From NCBI GenBank assembly GCA_011390805.1, contig JAABRT010000002.1:471-64470 (forward strand): a DNA stretch of 64,000 bases, given 5' to 3'. Below the pieces are notes generated by a model that did not search any database, was not told the origin of the DNA, and was given only the letters and a program-made list of their open reading frames with translations. Both the position numbers and the translations under genes were made by a program. Positions 44,633 to 54,042 of the stretch are shown here, piece by piece (position 1 is the stretch's first letter; every line of letters starts with the position of its first letter). The DNA is from Gemmatimonas sp. (lineage in GTDB: Bacteria; Gemmatimonadota; Gemmatimonadetes; Gemmatimonadales; Gemmatimonadaceae).

Positions 44633-45057
44633 CAGACGTGCTCCGGTGGGCGGTGGGATGCGGCCATGTCGGCGGGGGGGGGAGTCAGCGCGAGCCAGTG
44701 CGCGTGCACTGCGTCGGTGACATCGTGCAGACTGAGTCCAAGTCGGCGCGCGTCGACCAGCAACCGCTCGATCTCGTCGGCCAGCAGCCGTTCACGTTCC
44801 TCGGCGCTGGCCCGCCAATCAGCCGACACAACTGTGCCAACCCCCGGCATGACCTCGATCAACCCGATGCGCACCAGTTCGGCCACCACCTTGTGGGCCG
44901 TGTTGGGGTTGATCTTGAGCTCTTGGCTCAGCTCCCGCACCGACGGGAACGGCAGCCCCGCCCGCATTTCGCCCGATACAACCGCACGGGTGGCGGCGTA
45001 GACGATCTGGCGGAACGGCGAATCGCCGGTGCTGAGAGAAACCCTGAACGGCAGCAT
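44632..45057 (-). CDS. GntR-family regulator, YtrA-type
   Basis: 141 residues from the ATG at 45057; the frame runs to 45159, but that would cover the operator. The winged-helix domain shows SPFRQIVYAATRAVVSGEM, PSVRELSQELKINPNTAHK and ELVRIGLIEVMPGVGTVV. The C-terminal part is a short helical domain (ERERLLADEIERLLVDARRL), typical of the small YtrA subfamily that controls a downstream ABC operon in response to envelope stress. A run of nine C on the coding strand (44674-44682) gives Pro-Pro-Pro near the end. First gene of the operon. Confidence 0.92.
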   Translation of the reverse strand: MLPFRVSLSTGDSPFRQIVYAATRAVVSGEMRAGLPFPSVRELSQELKINPNTAHKVVAELVRIGLIEVMPGVGTVVSADWRASAEERERLLADEIERLLVDARRLGLSLHDVTDAVHAHWLALTPPPADMAASHRPPEHV

Positions 45058-45060
45058 GTG

Positions 45061-45083
45061 GTGTACTATGTGTACTAGTACAC
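45061..45083 (-). promoter_or_regulatory. Palindromic operator upstream of the GntR-ABC operon
   Basis: GTGTACTAGTACAC (45070-45083) is a perfect 14-bp palindrome. A further GTGTACTA half-copy at 45061-45068 creates a direct repeat. The element sits 4-26 nt upstream of the GntR start codon, so binding there would block its own operon. It fits the site type of YtrA-like regulators. Autoregulation is inferred. Confidence 0.7.
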
Positions 45084-45214
45084 CTGCCGTCAAGCGTTGG
45101 TCAAAATGCTTCCTGTTTTGTTTCGCGGATTCCGGCTTCGCAGGCGAGTTCAGCGGCACAAAGTGAGGCAGACGCGACAGGCGCCCACCTCATCATGTGG
45201 CAGCCAGAGCACTT

Positions 45215-46915
45215 TCAGTTGCGCTCGACCGCGTTTGCACCGAGACCAAGCTCCCTCAGCGTCACCTCGCGGTAAACAGATCCATCGGGGCGAGTCGCTC
45301 TGACCTCCACGCGGACTACGCCAGGTTGGGATGGATCACGACCGAGTGCCCTGAGCAGAACGCCAAGGGGCTGCCCAGTCCATCGGTGAGTAGAGAACTG
45401 CATCATGCGATCCTGCATTCGCCCGAGTCGTCCGCCGAAGCTTTCAGACTGCCGCTCTACCTGACGCACGAAAAATGGATCGCTTCCGGGCGCCCAAGCG
45501 AGAGGTTGCCACGGACCGTCGTCAAGCCGGAGTTCCACATGCGTTCCAGCTCCGGCGTTGAAGACGTTGACCGAGATCGCTTCCCGCTCGAGAGCTTCCA
45601 CGAATGCCCCCGCCTCAGGAGCCGACAGACGCAGTTGTTTGTCTCTCTCCGGTCCCTGAGCCACAAGTCGTTCCCGGTAGCTGCCGCCCTGAAACTCGAA
45701 CAGATGATAGCCGTGCGGACCGCCGTCGCGTTGCGTCGCCATGGGAATGCCGTCGCTCGCGATCGGTCCGGTCCACCAGCCACCGGAGGCCGCGGTCACA
45801 TTCACATGCTGGGTTCCTTCAGCGCCGTACCAGCCGTCGGTGCGCTTCAGAATCTGATGTTCGGTCGTGTGCGTGTGTCCTGCGAGAAACAGCACGTTGG
45901 GCCGTTGTTCGAGCAACTTGTACAACTCAGCGACGTCGTCTGTCATGATACCTGGATTGTCGCTGCCGAAAAAACTGAAAGGGACGTGCGCCATGAAGAC
46001 GAGTCGATCTCTCGGAGGAATGTGAGACAACGTCTCTTCAAGCCACTCCAGCTGCTCAGCACCCAAATGGCCGCGGAACTTCCCGCGCTCGTCGTAACTC
46101 TTGCCCTCATAAAACACGTTATTCAGCGCGATGAAAACAACGTCGTCCATTCGTACACTGTACCAGCTTGGCCCGAACCAGCGCACAAATGTTTCGGTGG
46201 CGTACCTGCGCTCTGGTGCATCAAAGTTCAGATCGTGGTTTCCAACAACGTGAAAGGTAGGAATTCCCGTTTTCGCGTTCAGTCGGATGTACCGGGGAAA
46301 CAACGCCAGATTGTCGTTCATGATGTCGCCAAGAACAAACGCTACATCAACCTCTTTTTCTGCCGATAGCGGCGCCAGAATCCGGTCTCGACTCCAACTC
46401 AGTTCGCTATCATTTGCAGTTTGCGGGTCGGCGAGCATCGCTGCACGGACGAGCCCATTCGAGCTCGCCGGAGCGAGCTCCAACGGAAACTCAATCACTT
46501 CCGGCAATTGGCCTGTGGGCGCAACCCCTTCAAAGCGGAGCCGCGGCGATCCCGTCGGCCTGTGCACATGGTAGAACTGCGGAAGATTCAGCGAATCCAC
46601 CGGCACCCGGTACCCGCGGGGAGCAGTCACGAAGGTCACCATTTCCGGATACGCCGGGAGCGCCCACCGACCGCTGCCGTCGGTAACGGTAACCTCACGT
46701 TGATTGCTGACCAGCGCTCCCGCGACGGGAGGGTCGTCCAGGTCTCGCACGCCGTTGGATGACAAATCGAGATAGACGATGCCGCGAATGGAATCACTGG
46801 CCAGCGCGACGGTTTCGCGTGCGCCGGTGGAAAGGTCCACCTCTTGAGCGGCTGTTGCCCCGGAGGTGGAGATTGCGAGCAGAAAAAGGGCGAAGGTTCC
46901 GGCCGCGCGCTTCAT
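45215..46915 (-). CDS. Exported calcineurin-like metallophosphoesterase
   Basis: 566 residues from the ATG at 46915, overlapping the SusD stop by 4 nt. Signal peptide: FALFLLAISTSGATAAQE. An N-terminal SdrD-like beta domain follows (GIVYLDLSSNGVRDLDDPPV). The phosphoesterase core holds AAMLADPQ (D-x-Q instead of D-x-H), FVLGDIMND, VVGNHDLN, FMAHVPF and LAGHTHTTEHQ, the five metal-binding motifs. A C-terminal MetallophosC-like beta domain ends the chain. It should release phosphate from an extracellular or periplasmic substrate. Being coupled to SusC/SusD suggests that the substrate or product is taken up by that pair. Confidence 0.93.
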   Translation of the reverse strand: MKRAAGTFALFLLAISTSGATAAQEVDLSTGARETVALASDSIRGIVYLDLSSNGVRDLDDPPVAGALVSNQREVTVTDGSGRWALPAYPEMVTFVTAPRGYRVPVDSLNLPQFYHVHRPTGSPRLRFEGVAPTGQLPEVIEFPLELAPASSNGLVRAAMLADPQTANDSELSWSRDRILAPLSAEKEVDVAFVLGDIMNDNLALFPRYIRLNAKTGIPTFHVVGNHDLNFDAPERRYATETFVRWFGPSWYSVRMDDVVFIALNNVFYEGKSYDERGKFRGHLGAEQLEWLEETLSHIPPRDRLVFMAHVPFSFFGSDNPGIMTDDVAELYKLLEQRPNVLFLAGHTHTTEHQILKRTDGWYGAEGTQHVNVTAASGGWWTGPIASDGIPMATQRDGGPHGYHLFEFQGGSYRERLVAQGPERDKQLRLSAPEAGAFVEALEREAISVNVFNAGAGTHVELRLDDGPWQPLAWAPGSDPFFVRQVERQSESFGGRLGRMQDRMMQFSTHRWTGQPLGVLLRALGRDPSQPGVVRVEVRATRPDGSVYREVTLRELGLGANAVERN

Positions 46916-48390
46916 CGCGCGTCCCACCATTTGCGGGCGAGCAGATTGTCGTCGCCGCCGAGACGCCCGACGGCATCGCTCCACGAAGCGTTGTTCACCG
47001 CCTGTTCTGCCACCGGGTACTCAAAGCGGCGTGGGTATGACTGAATGACCGCGTCCGGGCCCGGTGCGATAGACGTCGGAAACCCTGTGCGCACCCAGTC
47101 GTGCCAACCCTGAAACTCAAAGTCAAAAAAGGAAATCCATTTTTGAGTGATGATGCGTTCCAGGCTGCCGTTGTACGCCACAGCAGGTCGCGTTGGATAG
47201 TCGTCGGGCATGGTGAGCCCGGTGAAGCTGAACGCGGCCGCTAAAGCGTCGCGGTAGAGCGCGGAGGGATCTCTGTCGATCCACCCTCTGTGAGCTGCCT
47301 CAGTCAACAGAAACAGCACTTCGTGATACGGAAGAAACTTCGCCGGACGGGTGGGCTGGAAGAACAGCGCCGGGTTGAAGTTGCTGGCCGGAAAGTCACG
47401 CGAACTGGCGTCGTTGAGTCCGGGAGGCATGGCTCGGATTTCAAGCGGAGTTCCGAACGGAATGGCCCAATGCGCCAGCCTCGGGTCTTCAGTTTGCACC
47501 AGAGCATCAAACAGACGGGTGCTCAGCACCATCACATTAAAGCCAATCTGGGCACCCGCTCCCGACCAGGGATGGGCATTCGGTGGTCCGCTCAAATACT
47601 GCAATCGCATTTCGTCGGTGAGGGCACGCGGAATCGGGAAGCGCGCCGGGTCTTGAAAAATGCGCTGGAATCCCGCGCGTGATCCCGACGGATCAACCTC
47701 GGAGGTGCGCATGTACATGCGAAGTCGAAGCGCGTTTGCAAAGCGGCGCCATTTGTCGTAGTTGGAACTGTTGATGATGTCACCACGGACCGGAGAGACC
47801 CCCGCTGCGATCTGATCGTTGGCACGCTCCAGCAGCAAATGAATGGCGGCGTACACATCTTCCTGCCGATCGTACGCCGGCGTGAAGTTTGCGTCGAGTC
47901 GCGCTCTCGTCGCTTCACTGAACGGAATATCCCCGTAGAGATCAGTGAGCATGAGCCCGGCCCAACCCTTGATGATGTCCGCGATGGCACCGTAGCCTGG
48001 GTGACCGAGTTCCGACATGATTTCTGCGTCCCGGATAAGCGTGTAGAGACCATTCCACACACCGGGATTTGATCCCCACTGCAGAAGCTCGAATGCAGTA
48101 AATCGGTCTTTGGCCGAATATTGACCAGTGAGATTACCGATTTCCCACGACTGCTGGCTGATCAAGTCACCCGCGCTCTTGGTTACGCGGGTCATGAGCA
48201 ACGCGGGATCGTCGATGCGCTCGGGCTGATTGGGGTTGATGTTGATGTCCACTAGCCCTTCTGAGCATCCGAGCACGGAGCTTAGCGAAGCCGTGAGCAG
48301 GGCCATTCGTGTCAACCGCGAGACGCGGTGGGCGCTTCCACGGGTCCATCCAGCGCCCGTGCGGCGCATATTCGATTGTGTCTGTCGCAT
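46912..48390 (-). CDS. SusD/RagB-family outer-membrane lipoprotein
   Basis: 492 residues from the ATG at 48390, 22 nt after the SusC stop; an open extension to 48441 exists. A lipobox SVLGC follows the signal sequence. The body shows the SusD pattern: DININPNQPERIDDPALLMT, the WNGLYTLIRDAEIMSE helix, LTDLYGDIPFSEA and the C-terminal WISFFDFEFQGWHDWVRTGF. This is the closer SusD group often found with a RagB-like N-terminus (SusD-homologous lid proteins). It binds ligand at the surface and hands it to SusC. Confidence 0.92.
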   Translation of the reverse strand: MRQTQSNMRRTGAGWTRGSAHRVSRLTRMALLTASLSSVLGCSEGLVDININPNQPERIDDPALLMTRVTKSAGDLISQQSWEIGNLTGQYSAKDRFTAFELLQWGSNPGVWNGLYTLIRDAEIMSELGHPGYGAIADIIKGWAGLMLTDLYGDIPFSEATRARLDANFTPAYDRQEDVYAAIHLLLERANDQIAAGVSPVRGDIINSSNYDKWRRFANALRLRMYMRTSEVDPSGSRAGFQRIFQDPARFPIPRALTDEMRLQYLSGPPNAHPWSGAGAQIGFNVMVLSTRLFDALVQTEDPRLAHWAIPFGTPLEIRAMPPGLNDASSRDFPASNFNPALFFQPTRPAKFLPYHEVLFLLTEAAHRGWIDRDPSALYRDALAAAFSFTGLTMPDDYPTRPAVAYNGSLERIITQKWISFFDFEFQGWHDWVRTGFPTSIAPGPDAVIQSYPRRFEYPVAEQAVNNASWSDAVGRLGGDDNLLARKWWDAR

Positions 48391-48412
48391 GAAATATCTC
48401 AGCAGCTCGGAA

Positions 48413-51400
48413 TCAGAAGTCAATTGAGAAGTTGAGGCCAACGCTGCGCGTTGACGGCAGAGCGAAATCTTCGTATCCGGGGAGAATCTTGGACTTGAAT
48501 GAGAGCACTTCCGGATCGAAGTGCGGGTTATCTGTCCACAAAAACAGATCGCGGCCTACCAGCGAAACGCGGGCGCTTTGAAATCCTGTCGGCCGCAGCA
48601 AGCGGGCAGGAATCCGGTAGGAAATCGCCAGCTCCCGGAGCTTGACGAATCCAGCGTCGTAGACTTGCTGTTCGGTGGCCGCGCGATCGTACAGTGTGCT
48701 CCAGTGAATGAAGGCGTTCGTGCGCACGTCGTTAGGCGCGTAGCCAGTCAGGTTGCCATTGGCATCGAACACTTCCTTGACACCCTTTCCGATAATTCCA
48801 TCCTCTCGTCCCTCGAGCGTTTCCTCGAGCAGGCCATGCTGCGTCAGGATTGCGCGGGAAAAACTGACGAACTGGCCTCCCGCCCGAATGTCGAACAAGG
48901 GGCGGATGGAAAGCGCACCGACTCTGAACTCCGAGGAGACGCCGGCCGTCCAGTCCGGGTTGTAGTTGCCGATAGGACGGATAGTGTTATCCGGAACCGC
49001 ACGGCCGTTCCGCCACACCACTTCTCCCTCGTGGCGCAGAAGTCCGCGGCCATACATGGTTCCCATACGCTCACCTTCGCGCACAATCAGATCAGGGGTG
49101 GGATTGGTGGTTGCTGTGTTCACCTGAATGGTGTAGCTCTCCACACCCTCTGGCAGCGACGAGACGTAGCTCCGGTCGCGCGCAGCAGAAACGCCCAAGG
49201 ACCATCCAAACGAAGACCGATCAATCAGACGAACGTCGGCGACAACTTCCAACCCGCGGGAGTCGATTGCTCCGGCGTTGATCACCCGCTGGCCATAGCC
49301 GGATGCACGCGACACCTCGACGGCGAGGATCTGATTCCGCGATCGGGCGTTGTATAACGTCATGTCCAGGCTGACCCGCCCGCTGAACAGGCCAATGTCG
49401 GCACCCACCTCGTACGAGGTGACAATCTCGGGTTTGAGCTCAGCGTTGTTGAGTGTTGCCGACTGCGTCGCTTGCGGGTTCGTTCCGAAAGGCTGACCAA
49501 ACGAAAACGTGTTGCGCAGGCGGTAGGGATCGGTATCGGTGCCCACCTGCGCGGCGCTGAGTCGCAGCTTGGCAAAGCTCAGCACACCGTCCTCCGGCAG
49601 GTTAAAGAGCTCACTCGCCACCACGCTGAGCGACGCGGACGGGTAGAAGTAGCTCAGGTTGTTTGCCGGAAGTGCGCTTGACCAGTCGTTCCGTCCCGTC
49701 ACTTCGAGGAACGCGACGTTTCGCCAACCGAGCTGCGCCCGTCCGAACAGGCTTCGCAACTCGCGCTCACTGCGATCGTTGTTGCTGATGATCGGGACTG
49801 CTGCGTTTGAAAAATTATACAGATTCGGAATCACCAGCTCGTCGGCACGAACACGATTGAAGCGATTTGACTGACGTAGCAGATTCGCTCCCGAGAACAG
49901 GTCGAGCCCGAAGTCTTCGCTTATCGCGCCGCTCCAACGCAGCTCGGCGGCCACGTTGACTTCCCGGGCTTGCAGCATGTCTTCGCGGAACTGCCCGCGG
50001 GGACGGGCACGCTGGCTGAAGGCCCGTTCAAAGGTGAGCTGTTCTGACAGATTTTCAACAGACGCCAGCAACGTCGCTTCCACGCCGCGGCCCAGGCTGA
50101 TATCCGTGCCGAGCGAACCGAGCAAACGATCGCGGTCCATCGCGTTGGTGTTTTCGTAGCTGATGAAGTACGGATTATCGATTCCCGTTAGCGGGGTGAA
50201 CTGTTCGAATCCTTCCCGGTCAGCAGCCCAGTAGTTGCGTAGCTGCCGAACGTCGAGATCAGGGCTCACCCAACCGAAGTAGTACATCGGCGTCTCAGAC
50301 CCGTAAGTCGCGATCACGCGGTTCGGGGATCCCGTGTTCACGTATGACGCGTTGGCGCGAACTGAGACGCGGTCGGACAGCACCACCCGGGAGTTCAGTG
50401 CAACAGTGCGGCGGTTAAGGCCGGTATTGGGAACGATATCCCGGTTGCGAAAGTCGGTGAACGAAAGTCGGAAGTTGCCTAGATCGTTCGCACCGCTGAC
50501 AGACAAACTGTTTGAAACGGTCTGACCTGTCTCAAAGAAATTTCGCGCGTTGTTGTATCCGGTGAGCCGCTCGGGAGTAACCGCTCCTCGAAGACCCAGA
50601 TTGATTTCGCCGCCCGGACCGAACACATCTCCGCCACGTCGGCCATTTTCCGTCTGTGAACCTACCTGAGGAAACACGGCTCCATCGGCAATCCGGGGCC
50701 CCCAGCCGTGCAGGTGCAGAATGACACCGGTTGGCAAAGTCACTGGGTTGCCGGGAGCGAGACCGGCCCCGTATTCAGTCTGATAGCGAGGTAGACGGAG
50801 TACCGATTCGTTGGTTACAGACGACGTCGCGGTGAAGCCCAATCCATTGCGCTTGGTGCCCCGCTTGGTTTGAATGAGAATGACACCGTTGGCGGCCCGA
50901 GAACCGTAGAGCGCTGCAGCGTTTGGCCCCTTCAGCACAGTGACGTTTTCAATGTCTGCCGGATTCAGGTCCGCAGCACCGTTTCCAAAATCCACAGCAA
51001 AGTTTCCACCACCTTCGCCTCGGCGGTCCGTTCCACTTCTGAGTGGAACACCGTCAACGACGAACAGCGGTTCGGAGCTGCCGGCGAGAGAGCGCTCGCC
51101 ACGGATGATGACTCGGGCCGTGGAGTTGGCACCACTAGATCCCGATGTGATCTGTACTCCGGCCAACTTGCCCGACAACATGTTGGTAAAGTTTGGCGCA
51201 ATCGCTTCGCTAATGTCCTTCTCTCCCAAGCTCTGAACAGCGTAGCCTAGCGAGCGCTGTTCCCGCTCCACGCCGAGCGCGGTGACCACCACTCCGTCAA
51301 GAGTGAGCGGCACGGAGAGTAGCTGGATTTCGACACGGGTCGTATCACCTGCCGTAAGCACAACCTGCTGCTCGGAGGGACGATAACCCAGCGATGCGAC

Positions 51401-51658
51401 GGTGAGTGTGTAGCGTCCGGGTGCAACACCATCGAAGCGGAATACGCCGTTGGGTGCGGCGATGGCGCGCACGCTGAGTTCGCGGATTGTCGCCGCGGCC
51501 CCTACGAGTGCCCGGCCATCTTCAGCGGACCTGACGCGTCCTTCAAGGATTGCGTTTGACTGCGCCTGCAATATCCCTGAGGAAAACGCAAGCAGAAGAA
51601 ACGGAGCAGCTATTGCGCGGCCAAAGCTGCGACTACGCAGCAAAGCTCTGGAAGGCAT
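48413..51658 (-). CDS. SusC/RagA-family TonB-dependent receptor
   Basis: 1081 residues from the ATG at 51658; the frame is open to 51763. Signal peptide with PFLLLAFSSGILQAQ. A carboxypeptidase-like regulatory domain (LEGRVRSAEDGRALVGAAAT and VAPGRYTLTVASLGYRPSEQ) precedes the SusC signature VVTALGVEREQRSLGYAVQS and the plug (LSGKLAGVQITSGSSGANST and PLFVVDGVPLRSGTDRR). The rest is a 22-stranded barrel ending with aromatic NFSIDF. It imports oligomers or phosphate-bearing compounds with energy from TonB. It starts an operon with SusD and the phosphoesterase. Confidence 0.95.
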   Translation of the reverse strand: MPSRALLRSRSFGRAIAAPFLLLAFSSGILQAQSNAILEGRVRSAEDGRALVGAAATIRELSVRAIAAPNGVFRFDGVAPGRYTLTVASLGYRPSEQQVVLTAGDTTRVEIQLLSVPLTLDGVVVTALGVEREQRSLGYAVQSLGEKDISEAIAPNFTNMLSGKLAGVQITSGSSGANSTARVIIRGERSLAGSSEPLFVVDGVPLRSGTDRRGEGGGNFAVDFGNGAADLNPADIENVTVLKGPNAAALYGSRAANGVILIQTKRGTKRNGLGFTATSSVTNESVLRLPRYQTEYGAGLAPGNPVTLPTGVILHLHGWGPRIADGAVFPQVGSQTENGRRGGDVFGPGGEINLGLRGAVTPERLTGYNNARNFFETGQTVSNSLSVSGANDLGNFRLSFTDFRNRDIVPNTGLNRRTVALNSRVVLSDRVSVRANASYVNTGSPNRVIATYGSETPMYYFGWVSPDLDVRQLRNYWAADREGFEQFTPLTGIDNPYFISYENTNAMDRDRLLGSLGTDISLGRGVEATLLASVENLSEQLTFERAFSQRARPRGQFREDMLQAREVNVAAELRWSGAISEDFGLDLFSGANLLRQSNRFNRVRADELVIPNLYNFSNAAVPIISNNDRSERELRSLFGRAQLGWRNVAFLEVTGRNDWSSALPANNLSYFYPSASLSVVASELFNLPEDGVLSFAKLRLSAAQVGTDTDPYRLRNTFSFGQPFGTNPQATQSATLNNAELKPEIVTSYEVGADIGLFSGRVSLDMTLYNARSRNQILAVEVSRASGYGQRVINAGAIDSRGLEVVADVRLIDRSSFGWSLGVSAARDRSYVSSLPEGVESYTIQVNTATTNPTPDLIVREGERMGTMYGRGLLRHEGEVVWRNGRAVPDNTIRPIGNYNPDWTAGVSSEFRVGALSIRPLFDIRAGGQFVSFSRAILTQHGLLEETLEGREDGIIGKGVKEVFDANGNLTGYAPNDVRTNAFIHWSTLYDRAATEQQVYDAGFVKLRELAISYRIPARLLRPTGFQSARVSLVGRDLFLWTDNPHFDPEVLSFKSKILPGYEDFALPSTRSVGLNFSIDF

Positions 51659-51872
51659 CAGATTCTGGGAGGATGTAATGATCAGAGAGGTGCATGGCGG
51701 ACGAGCCAAGCCTACCAGCACCCGCTGCACATTCTCCCAATCATTCGGTATCGCCGCGGTCACCTATCAGTCACGACCGAGCTTCGTCACCCTGTCGTCA
51801 CCTTTGTGTTTCGTCGGTGTCGCGTTTGTCTCCCAGTCCTGCGTGAAGAGCGCCCTGCTCCGAAGCTCCGCG

Positions 51873-53156
51873 TCACATCTCCGCTTTCTTCTCGTGCCGC
51901 GTACCCAACCACGCACCCACTCCCGCCCACGCCAGCGCGGCACCGGCTCCCATGAGCGCAATCGTGGCGCCCGTGGCGCCGCTGTCGCGCACCGCGTTCT
52001 GGAACTGCGCCACCAGCGCGTCGGCACCGCGATACACCGGCACGTCAATGAGATTCTTGGCCTTGTACTTGGACTCGGTGTCGAGCTTGCTGAACAGCAT
52101 CTCACGACCCGGACGGATGAACGCGTACTCGCCCCAGCGACGCACCACCAACACCACGGCCAGCACGGCAAACGTGCCGCTGGCCGCAATCGCGAAAAAG
52201 CCCACGGTGATGATCAGCGGCACCGCGACCAGCAAGGCCGTGACACCCAGTCGTGCCGCAATGCGACCGGTCAGGAAAAACTGCGAAAGAATGGTGAGCG
52301 TCTGCACCACGTAGTCGATGCGCGCAAACACCTGCGTGCGTTGGTCGCGGTCTTCAAAGGTGCGCGCAACAATCTCAAGCTGTTCGAAATACAGCAACGT
52401 GTTGGCAGTAGACAGCAGCACTACAAACACGGCAATCATGATCAGGTACGGTGATTTGAGCACGATCCCGAATCCGGCAAACGGATTGCCGCCGATGGGC
52501 CGATCACTCGTGACACCGGCATTGCCCGGCGCGGTCCACACATTGATGAGAATGCGCTGACAAATCACCGCCCCCACAAACATTGCCGAGCCAATGAACA
52601 GCACACCGCTCGTGCCCACACGTTGCACACTGAGGTCAGTAATGAGCGGGCCTACAAGCGCACCAAATGTGCCGCCGGCCGCAATCACGCCAAACAGACG
52701 CTTGGTTTGCTGACTGTTGAACAGCTCAAGCAAAAAGCTCCAGAATACCGACACCAGCATGAGATTGAGCACGCTGATGCCAACGTAGAACGTGGACCCG
52801 AGCGTCTCGTTTTCCGGAGTGCGCGCAAACAATACGCCAAACACCGCGAATGCCACGGCCACAAAAATGTAGATCGCCGGCAACAAGACGGATCGCTTGA
52901 TCTGCCCCACGAGCCATCCGTACAGCGGCACAATGACAATCGCGCCGATCGATGTCAGAATCCACAAATCACTTACACGATCTGAGCCGAGCACACTGCC
53001 GATCGTTTCGCGCACCGGTCGCACGGCGAAGTATCCGCCAAGCACAAAGAAAAACAGTCCGAACGCCGCCATCACGGCGGGCGCTTCACTGGGTTCGACT
53101 TTGGCGTATTTGCCGAGCAGACGGGCGAACAGCGATGGCTGGGGCGTTGTTTGCAC
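51873..53156 (-). CDS. MFS carrier related to nucleotide (ATP/ADP) translocases
   Basis: About 427 residues from GTG at 53156; the open frame continues to a TTG at 53234, and the true start is unclear. Roughly eleven or twelve membrane helices are visible (FGLFFFVLGGYFAVRPVRET, SLLLPAIYIFVAVAFAVFG-like and LMLVSVFWSFLLELFNSQQT). The segment ELFNSQQTKRLFGVIAAGGT followed by FGALVGPLIT is typical of the Npt1/nucleotide translocase branch of free-living bacteria. Substrate is uncertain. It stands alone, transcribed toward the SusC region with a gap of 214 bases. Confidence 0.85.
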   Translation of the reverse strand: MQTTPQPSLFARLLGKYAKVEPSEAPAVMAAFGLFFFVLGGYFAVRPVRETIGSVLGSDRVSDLWILTSIGAIVIVPLYGWLVGQIKRSVLLPAIYIFVAVAFAVFGVLFARTPENETLGSTFYVGISVLNLMLVSVFWSFLLELFNSQQTKRLFGVIAAGGTFGALVGPLITDLSVQRVGTSGVLFIGSAMFVGAVICQRILINVWTAPGNAGVTSDRPIGGNPFAGFGIVLKSPYLIMIAVFVVLLSTANTLLYFEQLEIVARTFEDRDQRTQVFARIDYVVQTLTILSQFFLTGRIAARLGVTALLVAVPLIITVGFFAIAASGTFAVLAVVLVVRRWGEYAFIRPGREMLFSKLDTESKYKAKNLIDVPVYRGADALVAQFQNAVRDSGATGATIALMGAGAALAWAGVGAWLGTRHEKKAEM

Positions 53157-53275
53157 GGAGTAGTGGCGGGAGGAGCGCGTGGGGAGAGCGGCGAAGGGCG
53201 TGCGGCGGAAGCATGCCGATTGACACGCGATCAATCAACCGCACGCAGGCTTAACGCGCACCCTGCTGCTATCGC

Positions 53276-54040
53276 TCAGTGAGTCGCCTCCGCCAACGGC
53301 GGCGGAGTCCCCGCCCGCCGTGTGCCCCACGGTCGGCGTGACTGCCTGGCCGCTCCGCGACGGTCGGCGCCCGTCATGGTATTGGGCAGCCGCACGGTAA
53401 TGCCCACCACGCGCGGCATCACGGCCCGCGCCGGTGCTGCTCCTTTATCAATCACCACGGTGCGGGTATTCATGGACGGCGGCGACCGACGTGACGAGCG
53501 ACGCACACTTGCACCTGACTCGGGCGTCACCAGCCGCAGCCGTATGCCGGCCCCGCCAGCTGTCGCCGCGTGCCCGGTGCCCACCACCAGCAATGCTGCA
53601 TCACGGTCGCGCGCCAGCTGACTGAGCCGGAAGGTGAGCGGCCGAGGCAGCACCGGCGCCCCGTCAAGCACCACGAGGCCGAACACCCCGCTGCGCAGCA
53701 ACCGGTCGGCACACCACGTGGCCCGCCCCGGATCGCGCGGACGGATCACCACCAGACGCGATCCCAGCGACGCCCAGGCCTGCGGCGCGAGCGTGCGGGT
53801 GGCGTCCACAATGGCCACCCAGCCGCCCGACTGCAGCACCTGCGCCACCACACGACGGGCCAGGGTAGTGCGGCCGCTGGCACGCTCGCCTACCAGCTCG
53901 GTGAGGCGGCCACGGGGAATGCCGCCGCCCAGCGCGGCGTCGAGTGAGGGAATGCCGGTAGACCAGGCAGGGCCGGCCGGTGGCGGCGTGGGAACGAGGG
54001 CCTCAAGACTGGCCCGGATGGCGGCGACCGTGGAGTTCAT
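53276..54040 (-). CDS. imuA: ImuA, RecA-like mutagenesis protein
   Basis: 254 residues from the ATG at 54040; the extended frame to 54142 would run over the operator. Motifs: STGIPSLDAALGGGIPRGRL and TELVGERASGRTTLARRVVA (a RecA-like P-loop region with a degenerate Walker A), WVAIVDATRTLAPQAWASLG, and a Walker-B-like GLVVLDGA. A basic C-terminal tail is rich in Arg and Pro. ImuA normally works with ImuB and DnaE2 in damage-induced mutagenesis. Here it is alone, 17 kb from imuB. The candidate operator lies 3 nt before its ATG, hinting at a very short leader. Confidence 0.88.
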   Translation of the reverse strand: MNSTVAAIRASLEALVPTPPPAGPAWSTGIPSLDAALGGGIPRGRLTELVGERASGRTTLARRVVAQVLQSGGWVAIVDATRTLAPQAWASLGSRLVVIRPRDPGRATWCADRLLRSGVFGLVVLDGAPVLPRPLTFRLSQLARDRDAALLVVGTGHAATAGGAGIRLRLVTPESGASVRRSSRRSPPSMNTRTVVIDKGAAPARAVMPRVVGITVRLPNTMTGADRRGAARQSRRPWGTRRAGTPPPLAEATH

Positions 54041-54042
54041 AT

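Noticed and set aside
45197-46369. Plus-strand ORF of 390 codons opposite the phosphoesterase
   Set aside because: No domain pattern, and the phosphoesterase has five intact metal motifs on the other strand.
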